Translations under genes and position numbers: made by a program
From: Chondrilla cf. caribensis
Lineage: Eukaryota > Porifera > Demospongiae > Chondrillida > Chondrillidae
Reading direction: 5' to 3'
Assembly: GCA_964020155.1 (NCBI GenBank)
Contig: OZ026556.1
Coordinates: forward strand, 2,569,501-2,633,500
DNA length: 64,000 nucleotides
Part shown: positions 11,223 through 28,951 of the stretch, in pieces
How positions within the stretch are numbered: position 1 is the first letter of the stretch
Layout of the letters: each line of letters begins with the position of its first letter
Notes under the pieces: model-generated
Databases searched by the model: none
What the model was told of the DNA's origin: nothing
What the model saw: only the letters and a program-made list of their open reading frames with translations

Positions 11223-12131
11223 GAGTGTGCATGTGTGTGTGTTTGCATTTTTGCATGCATGTTTGCCTGTGTATGAATGCTCATGTGTGTAAATGTGTTT
11301 GTTGTCTTCTGTACTTAAAATTCATCTTTCTTCACACCTCCACAGAATCTGGTTCAGTGCTGAAAGGTACTTATTATTCCTGCATGAATGCCTAACCTTT
11401 GCATGCCAGTGCTTCATTCTCTTCAATGTAGGTCTTTACTGTAGTGGTTGGTTGAAGCGAGGACCAGTTGGAGTAATACTCACAACAATGGAAGATGCCT
11501 TTGAGACCGCTGAGTGCATTGCACAGGATGTGAAGAATGGTATGGATGTGTGTCAAATGAATGTGTTACTGGTTGTGTTGCTGTGCATATGACAAGGATT
11601 AGGAGCTACTGATGTGCTTATGTGTGTCATTCTTGTGCCAGTTTCTCTGGGTAGACAGTTAAATGAGAGCAAATGTGTGTTACTATGAATTCAGTAAGTA
11701 CACCTTTCTTCCAATAGGCCATCTGTCTGTGGAACAGCATAGCTCCCATCAAGAGATTGTACATAAACTCAAAGGTACCTTGCACCATACAGAGTGCTTT
11801 ATTGGGCTGACGCCTGGTTTTCCCATACATACTGTATATGTCTAAATTCACACATAACATGGGCATTTGTGTGTGCTTGTGTGCATGTTGTGTACATATT
11901 ATGTGTGCTTGTGTGTGCTGCATGCCTCTGTGATGTGCTTGTAGTGATACGTAAGTGTGTTTATCTTGTATACACCTGAACTCCTGAACAGAGAGAGGAG
12001 CACAACCTGTGAGCTTTTCAGATTGGGAGAAGATTGATAGCAAAGAGAAGGCTATTGGAAAGTCTTCTGGTAAACCTCGGGAAAAAATTGTATCAGAGGC
12101 AGAAATGTTGGACATTGTTAGGGAGAGTTAG
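8324..12131 (+). CDS. FDXR: NADPH:adrenodoxin oxidoreductase, mitochondrial (15 exons)
   Basis: Rebuilt exons: 8324-8473, 8627-8722, 8958-9080, 9267-9311, 9372-9440, 9513-9614, 9854-9943, 10040-10142, 10389-10443, 10692-10821, 10890-10952, 11024-11126, 11432-11539, 11718-11774, 11992-12131. Phases all join and give 477 aa (human 491). The N-terminus ([20 protein letters not shown]) looks like a mitochondrial presequence. It is followed by the FAD motif [18 protein letters not shown], then [40 protein letters not shown], the NADP motif [49 protein letters not shown] and [16 protein letters not shown]. The enzyme passes electrons from NADPH to mitochondrial ferredoxins, for Fe-S cluster synthesis and P450 reactions. 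Several introns contain long (CA)n or (CAT)n tracts. Some donors are non-optimal (GTTTGT), but phase and homology fix them. Confidence 0.95.
8755..8908. repeat. (CA)n microsatellite in FDXR intron 2
   Basis: Imperfect then perfect AC repeats filling most of the intron between exons 2 and 3. Confidence 0.95.
9156..9216. repeat. (TG)n microsatellite in FDXR intron 3
   Basis: GT repeats with one TATG interruption, in opposite strand phase to the neighbouring (CA)n tract. Confidence 0.9.
10150..10375. repeat. (ATC/CAT)n trinucleotide repeat in FDXR intron 8
   Basis: Imperfect CAT/ATC/ACC trinucleotides, purest at about 10285-10365. Poly-His and poly-Met frames here are low-complexity artefacts. 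Confidence 0.9.
11127..11217. repeat. (TG)n microsatellite at the donor of an FDXR intron
   Basis: The pure GT run begins directly at the splice donor after exon 12 (exon end 11126), so the donor itself is the first repeat unit. Confidence 0.9.
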
Positions 12132-12651
12132 TATAGGATCAATCTCATATTGGCACACATAAAATGTTACAGTCAACACGCTATGTAATATAATATTATG
12201 CACTTATTTATTAATGCAAATACTGTTCATATAATCATAATATTATGCACAAAGATATTATAGGTCATGATCATGTGAAATACATATTAACTAGTACTCT
12301 TGCATGGATGCATATATTGTATTCATATATATTATAATAATATGAATACAATATAATATATTACTGTATATGCATGTACAGTAATGTATTATATTTTGAT
12401 ATATTATATACATCAAAAAGAATATTATAATGATACTCAAAATAATTACAAAAATATAATATTTAAATAGTTGATAACAAATTACAATGGCAAAATTGGA
12501 AATATTTTGAAATAACAATAATATAAGTAGATCGGTACACATGCATGGTCCGCAATCAAAAAATCAAGCACATGCACATGCATAATAATAATATTATGAT
12601 TACATATACACAATTATTACAAAAATTAATACAAAGAAAATGCAACAAGTG
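12132..12651. other. Convergent intergenic region between FDXR and the SVOP-like gene
   Basis: Very AT-rich, with ATAT-type palindromic stretches at about 12310-12420. I see no gene; it serves as 3' flank for both convergent genes. Confidence 0.5.
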
Positions 12652-17692
<5,041 letters not shown>

Positions 17693-18589
17693 TTTATTCG
17701 TTGCCACGCCCAACAGTTGTTCCTCAATATTATAAAGCGCCTACAGGGCGGAATAACTAGCGCATAGCCAAAGATAATGATCTATATATGACTAGAGTCC
17801 ATTTTTGGTACATTGGCAAGAAGATGGACCTAATACCAGTTTGAGCCCCAACCTGGATATTTACCAACATCCCCACATGTAGTGCATGTTAACTCCACCT
17901 GTGCATGGGATGAATTAGTAATGGACAAAATGTACACAAGGAATAGCCATAGCTGGGCTCCTTTAATGATAGAGTGTCTGCTTATTAGGTAACAGGACAT
18001 ATACTATGTATTCTAGAATGAGGAACAAAGTCAAGGTTTAGGAATCCTTAATTTTGTAGACTTATCAGTTTAGAATTGGTCGATAATATGGGAGATGGCT
18101 TATTTTAGAGCTATCCATAATAGGTGTACACATTAATTTTAGTACAAACTCGCCACCCACAAAATACTCAAGAATTGCAGACCATGCACATTTTCAACAT
18201 TATAACTATTTGCACTGCTTCTAAAATGGGTACTTACAGGTACATCCTAAGAGGGGAGTCCAGATCATAGAAGCTGATACATAGTTAAAATTATGTAAGA
18301 AAAGTTATATGACTATTATACCATGACTCTATGTTATATGAAGTGTTTCTCTGCTATTATTGAAAGGTTCTCCATTGTGTAGAGTGCCTCACTGTTGCAT
18401 AGTATATACCTCTCTGTTGTGCAGCATGCCTTTCCCTATTGTAGATTGCTTCTTCTTGATCATACTGGCTCTTGTGAATGTAGTACACAACTAAGTGTGG
18501 ATAGCACAGGCTGTTTTGGATCACAGAAGTACATTGGATAATGTAATCAGTTGTAGATACAGATGGTACACCAGGTCTGTAAGTATCGG
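17693..18589. other. Intergenic region, 5' flank of the SVOP-like gene
   Basis: No gene is seen. Open frames near 18357-18647 on the minus strand have no recognisable homology. The right part probably belongs to the 5'-truncated LINE that follows. Confidence 0.4.
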
Positions 18590-20260
18590 TTCTCATACTT
18601 AAACTCACAAAATCATCCTCATATACAAAAAAGGTGACTGCTCCCAAGTTTCCAACTACAGACCTATCTCACTACTCTGCACCACTTCTAACACCTGGAA
18701 AGAATCGTCTACAATAAGATAATCAATTTATACATCCTCTCCTATCATCATACCAATATGGCTTCCTAGCCAATCCATCATGCCTCCTGAACTTATACTC
18801 TAGATTTCTCCAAAGCCTTCGATATGCTTCCGCACAATGAACTAGCTACTCTTTAAACTATGGAGCTTACGGCTATCATGTGGTCCACATATTGCCTCTC
18901 TAACAGGAAATAATTTGTGCAAGTTGCAGACGTAGCATCATTATGCCTGCCTGTTGCCTCAGGTGTACCTCAGGGCAGTGTACTAGGCCCGTTGCTGTTT
19001 CTAATCTACATCAATGATCTCCCGCAAGTGATTGCCAACTTGGACATTGGCATGTTTGCAGATGACAATAAACTTATGCTAGATGTAGTCAAATCTTCAC
19101 CCTCACTATTACAAAATGATCCCCATGCTGTCTATGAATGGTGCGACCAATGGAAACTTAAACTCAACCTTAACAAAATTAATGTCAATTAATCAGATTC
19201 TCCAATGGGCAATCCCATAATATCTTCTCCTACCAAATAAACAACCATCCCACACCAGTCTCTAGAATGTATTCTGATCTTGGTACTGTATACACATTAA
19301 CGATTCACTCACATTTGTATGATGTCCACTACAAGTTCATCTGCTCCAAAGCCTACAGATCATTATATCTCATCCGCTGCACTCTCCATTTACACAATGC
19401 GCCCATGCAGATCAAGAAGCAACTTTATCTATCAATCATCAGATCACACCTAACCTACTGCTCACAACTTTGGCATCCGCACCAGTTTAAGTATATCAAC
19501 ATGCTCGAAAATGTCCAAAGACGTTGCACAAAATTCATCACAAATGACTACACTTTTGATTACAAGTCTCGGCTCCAGCGAATTAATCTTCTACCACTGA
19601 TGTACTGGTATGACCTGTTAGATCTACTTTTCTTTGTTAAGTGTCTCAAAACACCCCCTGACAACTTCAACATCAGCGATTATGTACAGTTTATATCATC
19701 ATCCACCCGCAACAGCTCCAAGCATCATTTTTATTTCAACCAAATTGTGCGACTATGGAATGCCATGCTTTCAATCAATACTGAGCTCTCCTTTGATTCC
19801 ATCAAGAGTTACATGATTTCTGTAATGCATGCTAAATTCATCAACACATTTGATTCATCTAACGCATGCACATTCCATTTTGTATGTCCATGTGCCAACT
19901 GTCATTTACTCCAGGACCGTCACCCCCTTTATCTCTGTAGTTTACCCATCTTACCATACAACCACAGTATCTTACATGTAGCCCACCTTAAAAATGCTGT
20001 AATTAAAAAGCTCCCCAACATACACTTTTGATTTCCTGCCATTTTTTATTGTAGTTTGCATGTTACTTTAAACGTATCACAGCATCCTGATTGTTTCCTT
20101 GCCCCATTACTCTCCTCAATTTTTTATAACAGGCTGCATCACATGTTGATTGCAGACCTTCAGCCCTTCACTCACCCATTATCTCACTGATTTTCGCAGT
20201 TCCCCACCCTGTCACCATGTGGCTGTAAAGCAGTGTTCAATTCAATCCAATTCAATAAAC
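18590..20260 (+). pseudogene. Broken non-LTR retrotransposon (LINE) reverse transcriptase
   Basis: Fragments of a reverse transcriptase in shifting frames: KKGDCSQVSNYRPISLL (18625 on), GVPQGSVLGPLLFLIYINDL (18958 on), the catalytic box as MFADD (19050s), then a long C-terminal part (about 19350-20028) with AYRSLYLIRC, LYLSIIRSHLTYCSQLWHP and the typical tail IVRLWNAMLSI. Frames change between 18590 and 19270, and stops interrupt the N-terminal part; no endonuclease domain is left, so it is 5' truncated and dead. The 3' end carries short AATTC-type repeats (about 20238-20262). The type is CR1/Jockey-like; I cannot place the clade. Confidence 0.8.
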
Positions 20261-20404
20261 AATACTGCGTCCTCACCTGCGTTTTTCTCGGTTGATTCAT
20301 ATGATTCAATGTTGTCTTCACAAATACACCAATAAGTAGAGGTAATGATTGTCCGATTTTGGCTATCAGATTTTCCTAGTCTTTGGCTTTTCATGAGTCG
20401 TTGG

Positions 20405-20640
20405 TGCTGTCACGAAAAATATGGCCCGCTGCCAAAAACAGTCCCCGGGGACCGGCAATAGCGGCAAACCAGTCCGTGCGGACTAGTTTCCGACGTCCTA
20501 AATGGTCCGCTTGTGCCTAACCCTAACCCTAGCCTTAATCCTAACCCAAATCCTAACCCTAACCATTTTTGATGGTATATGGGAGACCAAATATGGTGCC
20601 GAAAAAAGTCCGGGGGACCACTCTACATGACAGCGCTATG
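20405..20640. mobile_element. Short repeat element with internal telomere-like (CCCTAA)n
   Basis: A GC-rich unit with GCTGTCA near its left end and TGACAGC at its right end (about 20628-20634), enclosing a run of CCTAAC / CCCTAA units at about 20514-20563, some of them degenerate. It probably represents a non-autonomous element with an internal telomere-like tract, not a true chromosome-end scar. Confidence 0.45.
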
Positions 20641-20700
20641 GCTACTTCCGTGCCGCCATTTGACGTGACCTGATTGAATTTACTACCGTAACGTTTGTCA

Positions 20701-23700
20701 ATGATTAGTTATCCTCGCTGGACCGTTCGATGCCCTGCGGTAACTCGATCCCTCAGGACGCTAGGAATATCACCAAACCTAAACAGTTTTCCGGCAGAAA
20801 TGAGTAAACCTGTATATCAGGAGTGCCCTGAACCATCTTACACTACCATGCAGGTGGATGTGTTGGTGATTGGAGCAGGTCCACTCGGTTCCACGTTCGT
20901 TCGCAAGCTAGTGGACGGGGGCCGTTCTGTGGTAATGATTGATGCCGGTGCCCAGGTTTCCCAACGTCCGGGGGAACATTTGAAGAATTCCTTTCTCTAC
21001 CAAAGGGATATAAACCAGTTCACTGGTGTGATCGCCGGCCACCTCCACACCCTGTCGGTGCCTACGGACAAATCAGCTGTTCCCACACTGGATCCCGCAG
21101 CTTTCAAAGTGGATCTTAGCAAGTACAAAGGGTAAGGTATTGATTTTGCTAATCATCATATTCTTACCCGAGTAGGAATTTTGTGCTGCGGAACCCTATG
21201 CGTACGATTATCCCGAAGTCGGGACGGCACATAGCTCTATATCATCTCACGAAGGTAGACTACCCCAGTAGGGCGATCCTCTTCTACATCAGAAAAAAAT
21301 AATAAATAAATGCAGAAATAGCTATGCAATGAATATTGGTCTAATTCAATGGGAATCCAATCATATTTTTTATTCTATCAGAATGACAATATTTTAACCC
21401 ATCTTAGTGTAATGTGGTGTGCCAGATTTGGCGTGTAACTCGTTATTTTGTCATGGTGATGGACTAGTGTACTAGATACTCAATAGTTAGTTCTGATGTT
21501 ATATGTGTATTGATGTTTCAGGGAGGGAGAGAAACACATTATTATTCGAATCAAAGAACAACAAATGTGATACAAAAAGGAAGCCTCGGACTCAGGGGTT
21601 ACGTGAGGTGACAAATAGTCACCGGGTGTTCACTGCCCTGGCATGGTCTGGTCCCAATTCACGCAAGACGAAGTCTAGGGCATGATGTGACAAAAGTCAA
21701 AAAAGGAGAAAGGATTGCATGAGAGGCGTAGAAAGCTTGTTTCTACATTGTCGAGCATTAAAAGTCTGTTCAGTGGACAGCGATTTGCTAAATTCGCGTA
21801 GGGGTCTCCACTCGCCGCCACCGTCTTCAGAGTCGATCTTTAAATCTTCGCCTTGCCTACTCACTCCTCCTGTCCTATAGCTAGTTCAATTCATTCTAAT
21901 CAATGTTAGTGGCGTTCCTCTTCCTTATTTGATATAGCTAACTTTATCTTCAATTTTCCATTACTTGCCACGTGTAGACCGCCATCTTACTCAGGTTGTA
22001 CTTGACCATTGGTACGTCCTATCACCTTCTGGTGTGGAGCACTCAAAACCTATTGATTGATTGATTGATTGATTGATTATGATACAAACAACGATTTGAA
22101 GCCTAAGACACGAGGATAAAGTTGACACCTATACTAACCAGCGTAATCGACGTCATATTATTAAACATGGAAATAGCGAGTAATAGCAGACGATATGATA
22201 CACCACAGACACGTAGCTGTAACTGGCTCTACCTTTCCGACAATAAATATCAGAGAGATTTATATCGGAAAGAGTAGTCACTCGAGTAATGTCGGGTAAT
22301 ACAGTCCATTTCGTCTCTCAGACTGTTGGAATCACGTTCGTGGGGCGTGTGCGTTCCCGTTCGTAACCGTAAACGGATGCAGCTTCTTGGTGCGAGAATT
22401 GTTTCAGTGAGGAAGAAACGGCCAGACAATAGTCATGGATTACCCCCATTATTGTCCGGGTGTTTCCTCCTCACTGAAACAGTTCTCGCATCAAAAAACT
22501 GCATCCGTTACGAACGGGAACGTACACGCCCGAGAACGCGATTCGGACAGAGACGAAATCGTCTGCACGGGACTGTCGAGCAATATTCCGTCCCCGTACT
22601 GATATCCGGTCCTTTTGCAGTGGGGCATCATGCATTTCGTATCAGACCTTTTGAAACGGGCTATGACATATAACAGCAGCGGTAGGATCGCAACTTATAT
22701 TCATTAAGGAGTTAGAAGAGTTTAAAATTTGTGAAAATAAAAGCAACAGTTGACGATTACATTATTACATTATGTATTTCATATTCACTACTACCTGTCA
22801 GATGCCAACTGTGCAACAGCTATAATATCTTGTGTTTTCCATTCAGAGCATCACTGCCATGGGGTTATAATGGCATGAAATACCCCTGGTAAGCAACAGT
22901 TTGATTTCTGTCAGAATCAAGTCTCTTGATAGTATCCACCACAGGGGTGATATAATAATCTTAGGGTGTTTCATGTGCATGGAAGTCTGGCTTATCTTTG
23001 TGAAACATTTTTTTGAATCCATGATAGATTTGTGAGTAACAACCAGAATCCTGATCAGAATCCTTACAAAAACCTCAATGCTGCTTGTGCCTCCTACTGT
23101 GTTGGAGGAATGGGTGTACATTGGACCTGTAGCTGCCCCAGACAGCACCCCACTGTGGAGCGTTCCTCCTTACTTACTGGGAAGGAATGGGACGACCTAT
23201 ATGACAAGGCGGAAACACTTCTGAATGTCCATAAAGACCTGTTTGAAGATTCCATTCGGAACACCATTGTGCGTCAAATACTGCGGGAGACCTATCCTGA
23301 TCTACCCGAAGGTTACAAGCCGGGGACTTTACCCTTAGCGGCAGAGCGTAATTCCCACTGTAAGGAATTTGTCACTTGGAGTGGTACAGATGTGGTATTG
23401 GGTGACGAGCTCATCAAAATGTTGGACAACCCTTATCATTCCCAGTTCCAGTTGAAGGTTGATTAGTAAAATTGTAGTTCTATGTTACATTTTTCACTTG
23501 CTTATTGTACCTTCTTCCTTTAGCGTCAGTGGCAGTGTGTTAAGTTGGTGGTATCTGAAGAAGAAAATTCAATCTCCTACGCCAAGGTTAAGAATGTCAT
23601 GGAGAATGAGATTGTGAATATCCATGCCAAAACATTTGTTCTGGCAGCAGGAGCTGTGCTGACTCCTCAAATCTTGTTCAATTCTGGCATCCGTCCCAAG

Positions 23701-25392
23701 GCCTTAGGACGATATCTCTGCGAGCAGCCCATGGTATTCTGCCAGATAGTATTTCTGCAATCAATTCTTGACAGAATCGACATGGTTTATCGCGATGTGA
23801 TTGAAAAACAAAACATCTCCGAGGATCCCATCCCTATCCCTCCACACGACCCCCCACCTCATGTATGTAACTTGTATATATGTGGATGTAACTCCCTGTA
23901 TTTTGTGTTTTGTACGTTACTGTAAACACAGTATACTGTGCATATAACCATTTAACTGCTGTTCTATCTTTACTCCCCGAATTGCCACCTCTGTATTCAG
24001 TGCTGGATCCCTGTATCAACAGAAAGACCGTGGCACTGTCAGATTCATCGTGATGCTTTCAGCTACGGATTAGTCACGGCTAATGTAGACGATCGTCTAA
24101 TTGTGGACCTGCGCTGGTTTGGTATTAGCAGGCCCAATGTTAACAATCGTGTTGAATTCAGTGAAAAGATCATGGATGCATTTGACATGCCCCAACCTAC
24201 CTTTCATTTTCAGTTATCAGAAGAGGAAAGCGAACGTCAACACGACATGATGGAGGACATGCTGAAGTGTGCTACAGCTCTTGGAGGATTCCTTCCTGGA
24301 TCTGAGCCAACATTTCTGGAACCCGGAGAGGCTCGTCATATTACTGTGAGTAGCTACACAGATACATTTAGTCATACAGAGTACGTCCAAATTAGTATCG
24401 TGTAACCATAACTCTATAAAATGCCATAATATGTTGATTGAATTGTCAATGTGTCATTTGAATAAAAGCTAGCCCTATGTGCATTTACGTGAATGGGCTT
24501 GGCATTAGCAAACCTGACCTTAGTGAGTTGCCATGAGTGTGATATTATACTCATTCTTATGGTTGGCAATTATAGACTAGAGGAATGTGGAGCATTATTT
24601 AATGAGCCAGAACATAATAGTATGACAATTTGCAGGAGTGGGGGAGCTCTATATAGAATATACATAATTGTAGCTACACTATATTTATTGCTAATCAAAT
24701 GTACTTTAAATTCCAGTGTGTTGGCCAAACAATAATCTTTCAACTTAAAACCCAATTAATACCATGCAAACGTTAACGTTAGTGAATGCCAGCCTACCAC
24801 AAGTTGACACTGTCAGTCAACAACTGTTGTCTGAACAATCCTAGTGCCCATTTTCATATTGACAAGGGCTGATTCTATTACAACCCATGCATTTGCACTT
24901 TGATTGGTTCTTTCATTGACAATCTGTCGGCAATATGATCATCCTCAAGCAGCTTGTACACTGCACATCCATAGCAGTACAAAGGTGATCATTTATGTAT
25001 TTTGTGTTTGATAGACCAGCAGATATGTATATTATACAATTTTAGTGTTCCGAACATTTGGGTCTCCAATTAGTTTGAATTGTTTAGGCTTGTTCCAAAA
25101 AAACATTGTATTGAAGCTGAATATCATGATGTTAGTTCCATAATTCAGACATGCTAAGTGTTTAATGTCTTTTAATTATTAATTTTTGTTTGTTACCCAG
25201 GGGACCACTCGAATGGGTGCAGAAAACGATGATAAATCTGTAGTGGACACATACGGCAAAGTATGGGGCTATGATAACCTCTACATTGGGTCTTGTGGAG
25301 TGATCCCGACTGGTACTGCCTGCAACCCAACTCTTACTGCTGTGGCCCTTGCCATTCGAGCATGTGAGAAGATCTTGAGTGAATCCAACTAG
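20701..25392 (+). CDS. Pyranose-2-oxidase-like GMC flavoprotein oxidoreductase (five exons)
   Basis: Rebuilt exons: 20701-21131, 23028-23457, 23524-23862, 24001-24345, 25201-25392, phases consistent, 578 aa (fungal pyranose 2-oxidases ~620). An Arg/Ser-rich, acid-poor N-terminus ([20 protein letters not shown]) could be a mitochondrial presequence; a later Met at 20800 is an alternative start. The Rossmann motif is [13 protein letters not shown]. The match to pyranose 2-oxidase is specific: [13 protein letters not shown] holds the His that carries covalent FAD in the fungal enzyme; [37 protein letters not shown] and GGFLPGSEP follow; the catalytic pair (fungal His548, Asn593) corresponds to the His of EARHIT and the Asn of CNPTLTA. 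The expected reaction is C2 oxidation of aldopyranoses with O2 or another acceptor; the true substrate is unknown. Intron 1 (~1.9 kb) holds repeats. Confidence 0.85.
22055..22078. repeat. (GATT)n tetranucleotide repeat
   Basis: Six tandem GATT units inside intron 1 of the pyranose-oxidase-like gene. Confidence 0.85.
22300..22600. mobile_element. Foldback (inverted-repeat) element in intron 1 of the oxidase gene
   Basis: Two imperfectly complementary arms of about 135 bp (about 22300-22437 and 22441-22575) meet at an almost zero-length loop. Paired blocks include GGCGTGTGCGTTCCCGTTCG with its counterpart CGAACGGGAACGTACACGCC, and GTTTCAGTGAGGA with TCCTCACTGAAAC. An open frame spanning it is an artefact. 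It is a MITE or foldback type; no clear target duplication was found. Confidence 0.65.
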
Positions 25393-26533
25393 TATAATAA
25401 AGGAATACCATTTAACTTTGAATAATTATTAGAATTGATTAATTAGACTATGCTAAACACTAGCTCGTATTTTAATATTATGATAGCTGAACTCAATATT
25501 ATGTTGCAATTGAACCTAATATTTTTTTCTAATATTATTATACACTAATTACTAATTACTAGTCTTATATAATTGAATAATGATATTATAATTATTATTA
25601 TACATGTTGTTCCACAATGTAGTTGTTTTAACATACACGTGTGTGCATTTATACATTATGCATACACGAATTTTATAACTATCAGGATCACTACTATAAT
25701 GTACATATAATATACTCCAGGCCTACATACCTTCGTATATAAGGACCTTACAGTTAGGTATATACAGTTGACATAAAATTAATATTATTATTATTATTAA
25801 TAATAAAATCCATTTACATGTGGATGTTAGCAATACAGAGTAGATAAAATGCACATTAATAATAAAATTATAATGCTTTGTTCTTTGGTTGAGGCAAATG
25901 AGGCATATCCCTTCAAAATTAAGTCATATCAATCAATGCGCGTATGTACACACTGTGAAATGTAATGATTCACAGAATATCTAACCAGCGGGATTTTGGC
26001 AGTAACAGTTTAATTACTTTGGAAAACAGTGAGAAAAGAAATCATTTCTTCATCTGTCTAAGAATAACGTCCTTCACATCCTTTGAATGGTTGAGTACTA
26101 CATGTGCGGAAGGAAACTGGGGGTGTTCAAGTACAGCCAAGGATGACATACACAGCAACCTCACCTCACCTCAGCAACAATAACATATAAGTAGGTTTTA
26201 AATTATAGGATCACAGTCATACGTATCTCTAGGATTAATCAATGTCAATTCATAATTCGGAAAATGAAATCATACAGTACATGAAAGAGCTAAATTTTGT
26301 CTATTTGTAATTATATAAAATCCAACAGAATGTAACAACACGGTTACAATTCAGGAAATCCCAACTAATGTATAGGAACACAAATTTGATTCAGTTAACC
26401 TACATATGTATATGCACTCCCTTATCACATTCTCTTTATGAACAAATACCAAACGTCTTTTTGCCTGAACAAATTCACAGAGAACATACATGTTCAGATC
26501 ACCAGCCTATGGGTATCACTATATACCATTACA
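25393..26533. other. Convergent intergenic region
   Basis: AT-rich DNA between the stops of the oxidase and GAS2-like genes. A 72-codon plus-strand frame at 25965-26183 has no recognisable homology. Extra 3' exons of the GAS2-like gene could lie here but none could be identified. Confidence 0.4.
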
Positions 26534-28242
26534 TCACACACTCAACGCACAGGCAATCCTACACGGATCATGTTTCAGTAAGAAATGATTCAGAGTGTCC
26601 CATCCTCCTCCAACACGGACCATAATAGTCTCCTTGAGTACCTGAGGTATAGAATACTGAGTGTAAGGATGGGAAGTATTATTGCATAGCAAGTACATAC
26701 GTATGTAATTAGTGTTGATACACAGATAAGTATTTGCACATAATTATTTGGCATATCTGAAGAATATCAATACAGTATGATATTGCAAACGCTTGGTCAG
26801 TATCAAGATATCATACTGTTACATGATGTATTATTACGATATTGGATACTTCATGTTATAGCTGTAGACCGTCTAGAAGTGCTACAGCAGTGATAAAGTC
26901 AATTAAAGTCAATTATCACTCTATCGTGCTGTCATCTACCTTAGAGTTGTCCATGTGAACCTACTGGTGAAGTCTACAGAGAGGTGTCAAAATGTGTGAG
27001 CAACCAATTGTATATGAAGATCTAAGTGAAGGAATATCGGCATATTGACAGGGAATGTTCAGCTGGATCATGCCCAAGGATATCACCCAGCACTACATGC
27101 AATTAACATTGAATATTCTCACCCTCACGAATATCACAATTTTTTTGTTGTGAACAATTAGTTCAAACTTTCCAGATTTGACGCAATTGACTGTAAGCTT
27201 TTCTTTACACTTACATTCACTGCACATATGTATCACCTGAGGAATATACATAGTATACAAAATTATATCATAATATGTCTATATAAATGAAGTAAGTACG
27301 TAAGTACACAGCATGAAAAGGAGAGTCAAGCAGATTCTCAAAGAGAATTAATAATATTTGTTGGCAAGCATATATATACACATATACGTATGTAATACTA
27401 ACAAATTGAATGTACTACAACATACAAAAAGGTGTATAACTCACATCATGATCCATTTTGGACATGAACTTTCGAACTTTCTTCCTAGGGGGGCTGTTAT
27501 CAGAACCACTGCTGCTTTCACGGCTAGTGCGAGGGACATCACTGGATGAACCCACACCAGAACTCGTGCTGTTGGTGCTTGGCTGGTCCTGCACATGGCC
27601 GAGTGGTTTGTTGTCGGAATTAGGATTGTCAGGGCTTAACTTTGGATCTACTGATTTTGAAGTCAGTTTCTTGTCTTCTTCATCGAAAACGTCAGCATCC
27701 TCAGCAATAGACTCTCGATCCATTTCAATCTCCAATCTAATCAGGTTGGGAGCAGGCAGGTCCAGTCTGACCGCTCTTCTAGCTACTTCCATTAGGCACA
27801 GGATGACATTTTTTTCGTTCTTATGTAGCACAAGTCCATCTGACTCGAACATCACCGTGTCCTCTATTCCCAACGCTTTGCACCAGGAGATGAAGTTTGA
27901 TGCATTGTCGCGAGCGTAGAACGATTCCTTCTGGGCAGATTCAAAGAACTTTACTTTTTTACTCGGTAACTCGAAAGGTAGTTTTCTTCCTTCCTTTCGT
28001 AAGGACGCGGCTTGTTTCTGAAAAACACGTGCCAACTGACATAGGTGAACTCCGTTGTCAAGGACGCTCAGAAACGTCTCTGAAGAAATCTCGATACCGA
28101 GTAGTTCTTTCAGCCAATCGGCTAGGTCTCCTTTGATGATGTTTAGTGCTTGACCTTCGGCAACTGATAGCCGACATCGAAAAGATTCTTCGGTGATCGA
28201 ATTTTCCTCTATTTCATCTGGGCTCGATAAAGCCGAAGCCAT
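26534..28242 (-). CDS. GAS2-like protein: calponin-homology plus GAR domain (three exons)
   Basis: Rebuilt exons on the minus strand: 28242-27445, 27236-27123, 26641-26534, giving 339 aa. Residues ~35-175 form the GAS2-family calponin-homology domain ([59 protein letters not shown]). A ~90-residue Ser/Asp-rich linker with a basic stretch (PPRKKVRKF) follows. The GAR (GAS2-related) domain is split over exons 2 and 3: [26 protein letters not shown], then [20 protein letters not shown] and HDPC. In the family the CH domain binds actin and GAR binds microtubules, so this protein should link the two networks. It ends 8 residues after HDPC, shorter than vertebrate GAS2-like proteins; a GT two bases before the end of HDPC leaves open a spliced C-terminus. 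The ATG at 28242 fits the family. Confidence 0.88.
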
Positions 28243-28859
28243 GATCACATTTCGAATCTAAGGAATCTCGAACACGATCATTGGTTCAATCCGCACCTTC
28301 TTCGCCTAGTTACTGACGCGCGTAGCTATTCAAAGTATTTGCACCAAAGACAATGATCTTTTAACTGTCAACTTGTTGAACTTCCCGCCAATAGGACAAC
28401 AATCGGGTATTCCCCTTGATGGCCACCTACACGCTTACCTATTAATAAAAGGCGAACTAGCGCTCGTTAGTCTACCTTGCAGCATCAATTATATTGGTGG
28501 CAATTTAAATTATTCGATTTTCAGATGCGTTAAACTATAAGTTGCTACTGGTTATCGTACCGAAGTGTATTTCGCAATCGATAAAAATCTGCACTTCATT
28601 TACATAATTCATTTTACTAATTGATGTTCGTCTTTGTATTAGTACACATAGGTGTATTTCGTTGTTAGGGCCTGCATGGAAACTCACATGTACAAACAAG
28701 GTATACTATCATAAATAATGAATGATTGAAATAATCATTATACACAATTAGCTATTACAAAATAGTGTAGAAAACTGTGTCCTTCCTCTAGTATGTATTG
28801 TATTCACTTCAAGTTGGTGTTGATATAGTATCAATTTGCATTGGAGTTGTAATCAATAT

Positions 28860-28951
28860 TACAGTGAAGCTTGCATATAAAGGCCACCCAAGGGGGAGAT
28901 AATGTGCACTCTATAGATAGTTGGTCTTCAATGTAGAGGTGCTTTACTGTA
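28860..28951. mobile_element. Small MITE, TACAGTGAAGC ends
   Basis: A 92-bp unit starting TACAGTGAAGC and ending GCTTTACTGTA, with inverted ends typical of pogo/Tigger or mariner-type derivatives with a TA target. Confidence 0.55.

Noticed and set aside
22326..22673. 115-codon Arg-rich plus-strand frame
   Set aside because: It lies across the foldback element, so the openness is by chance within a repeat.
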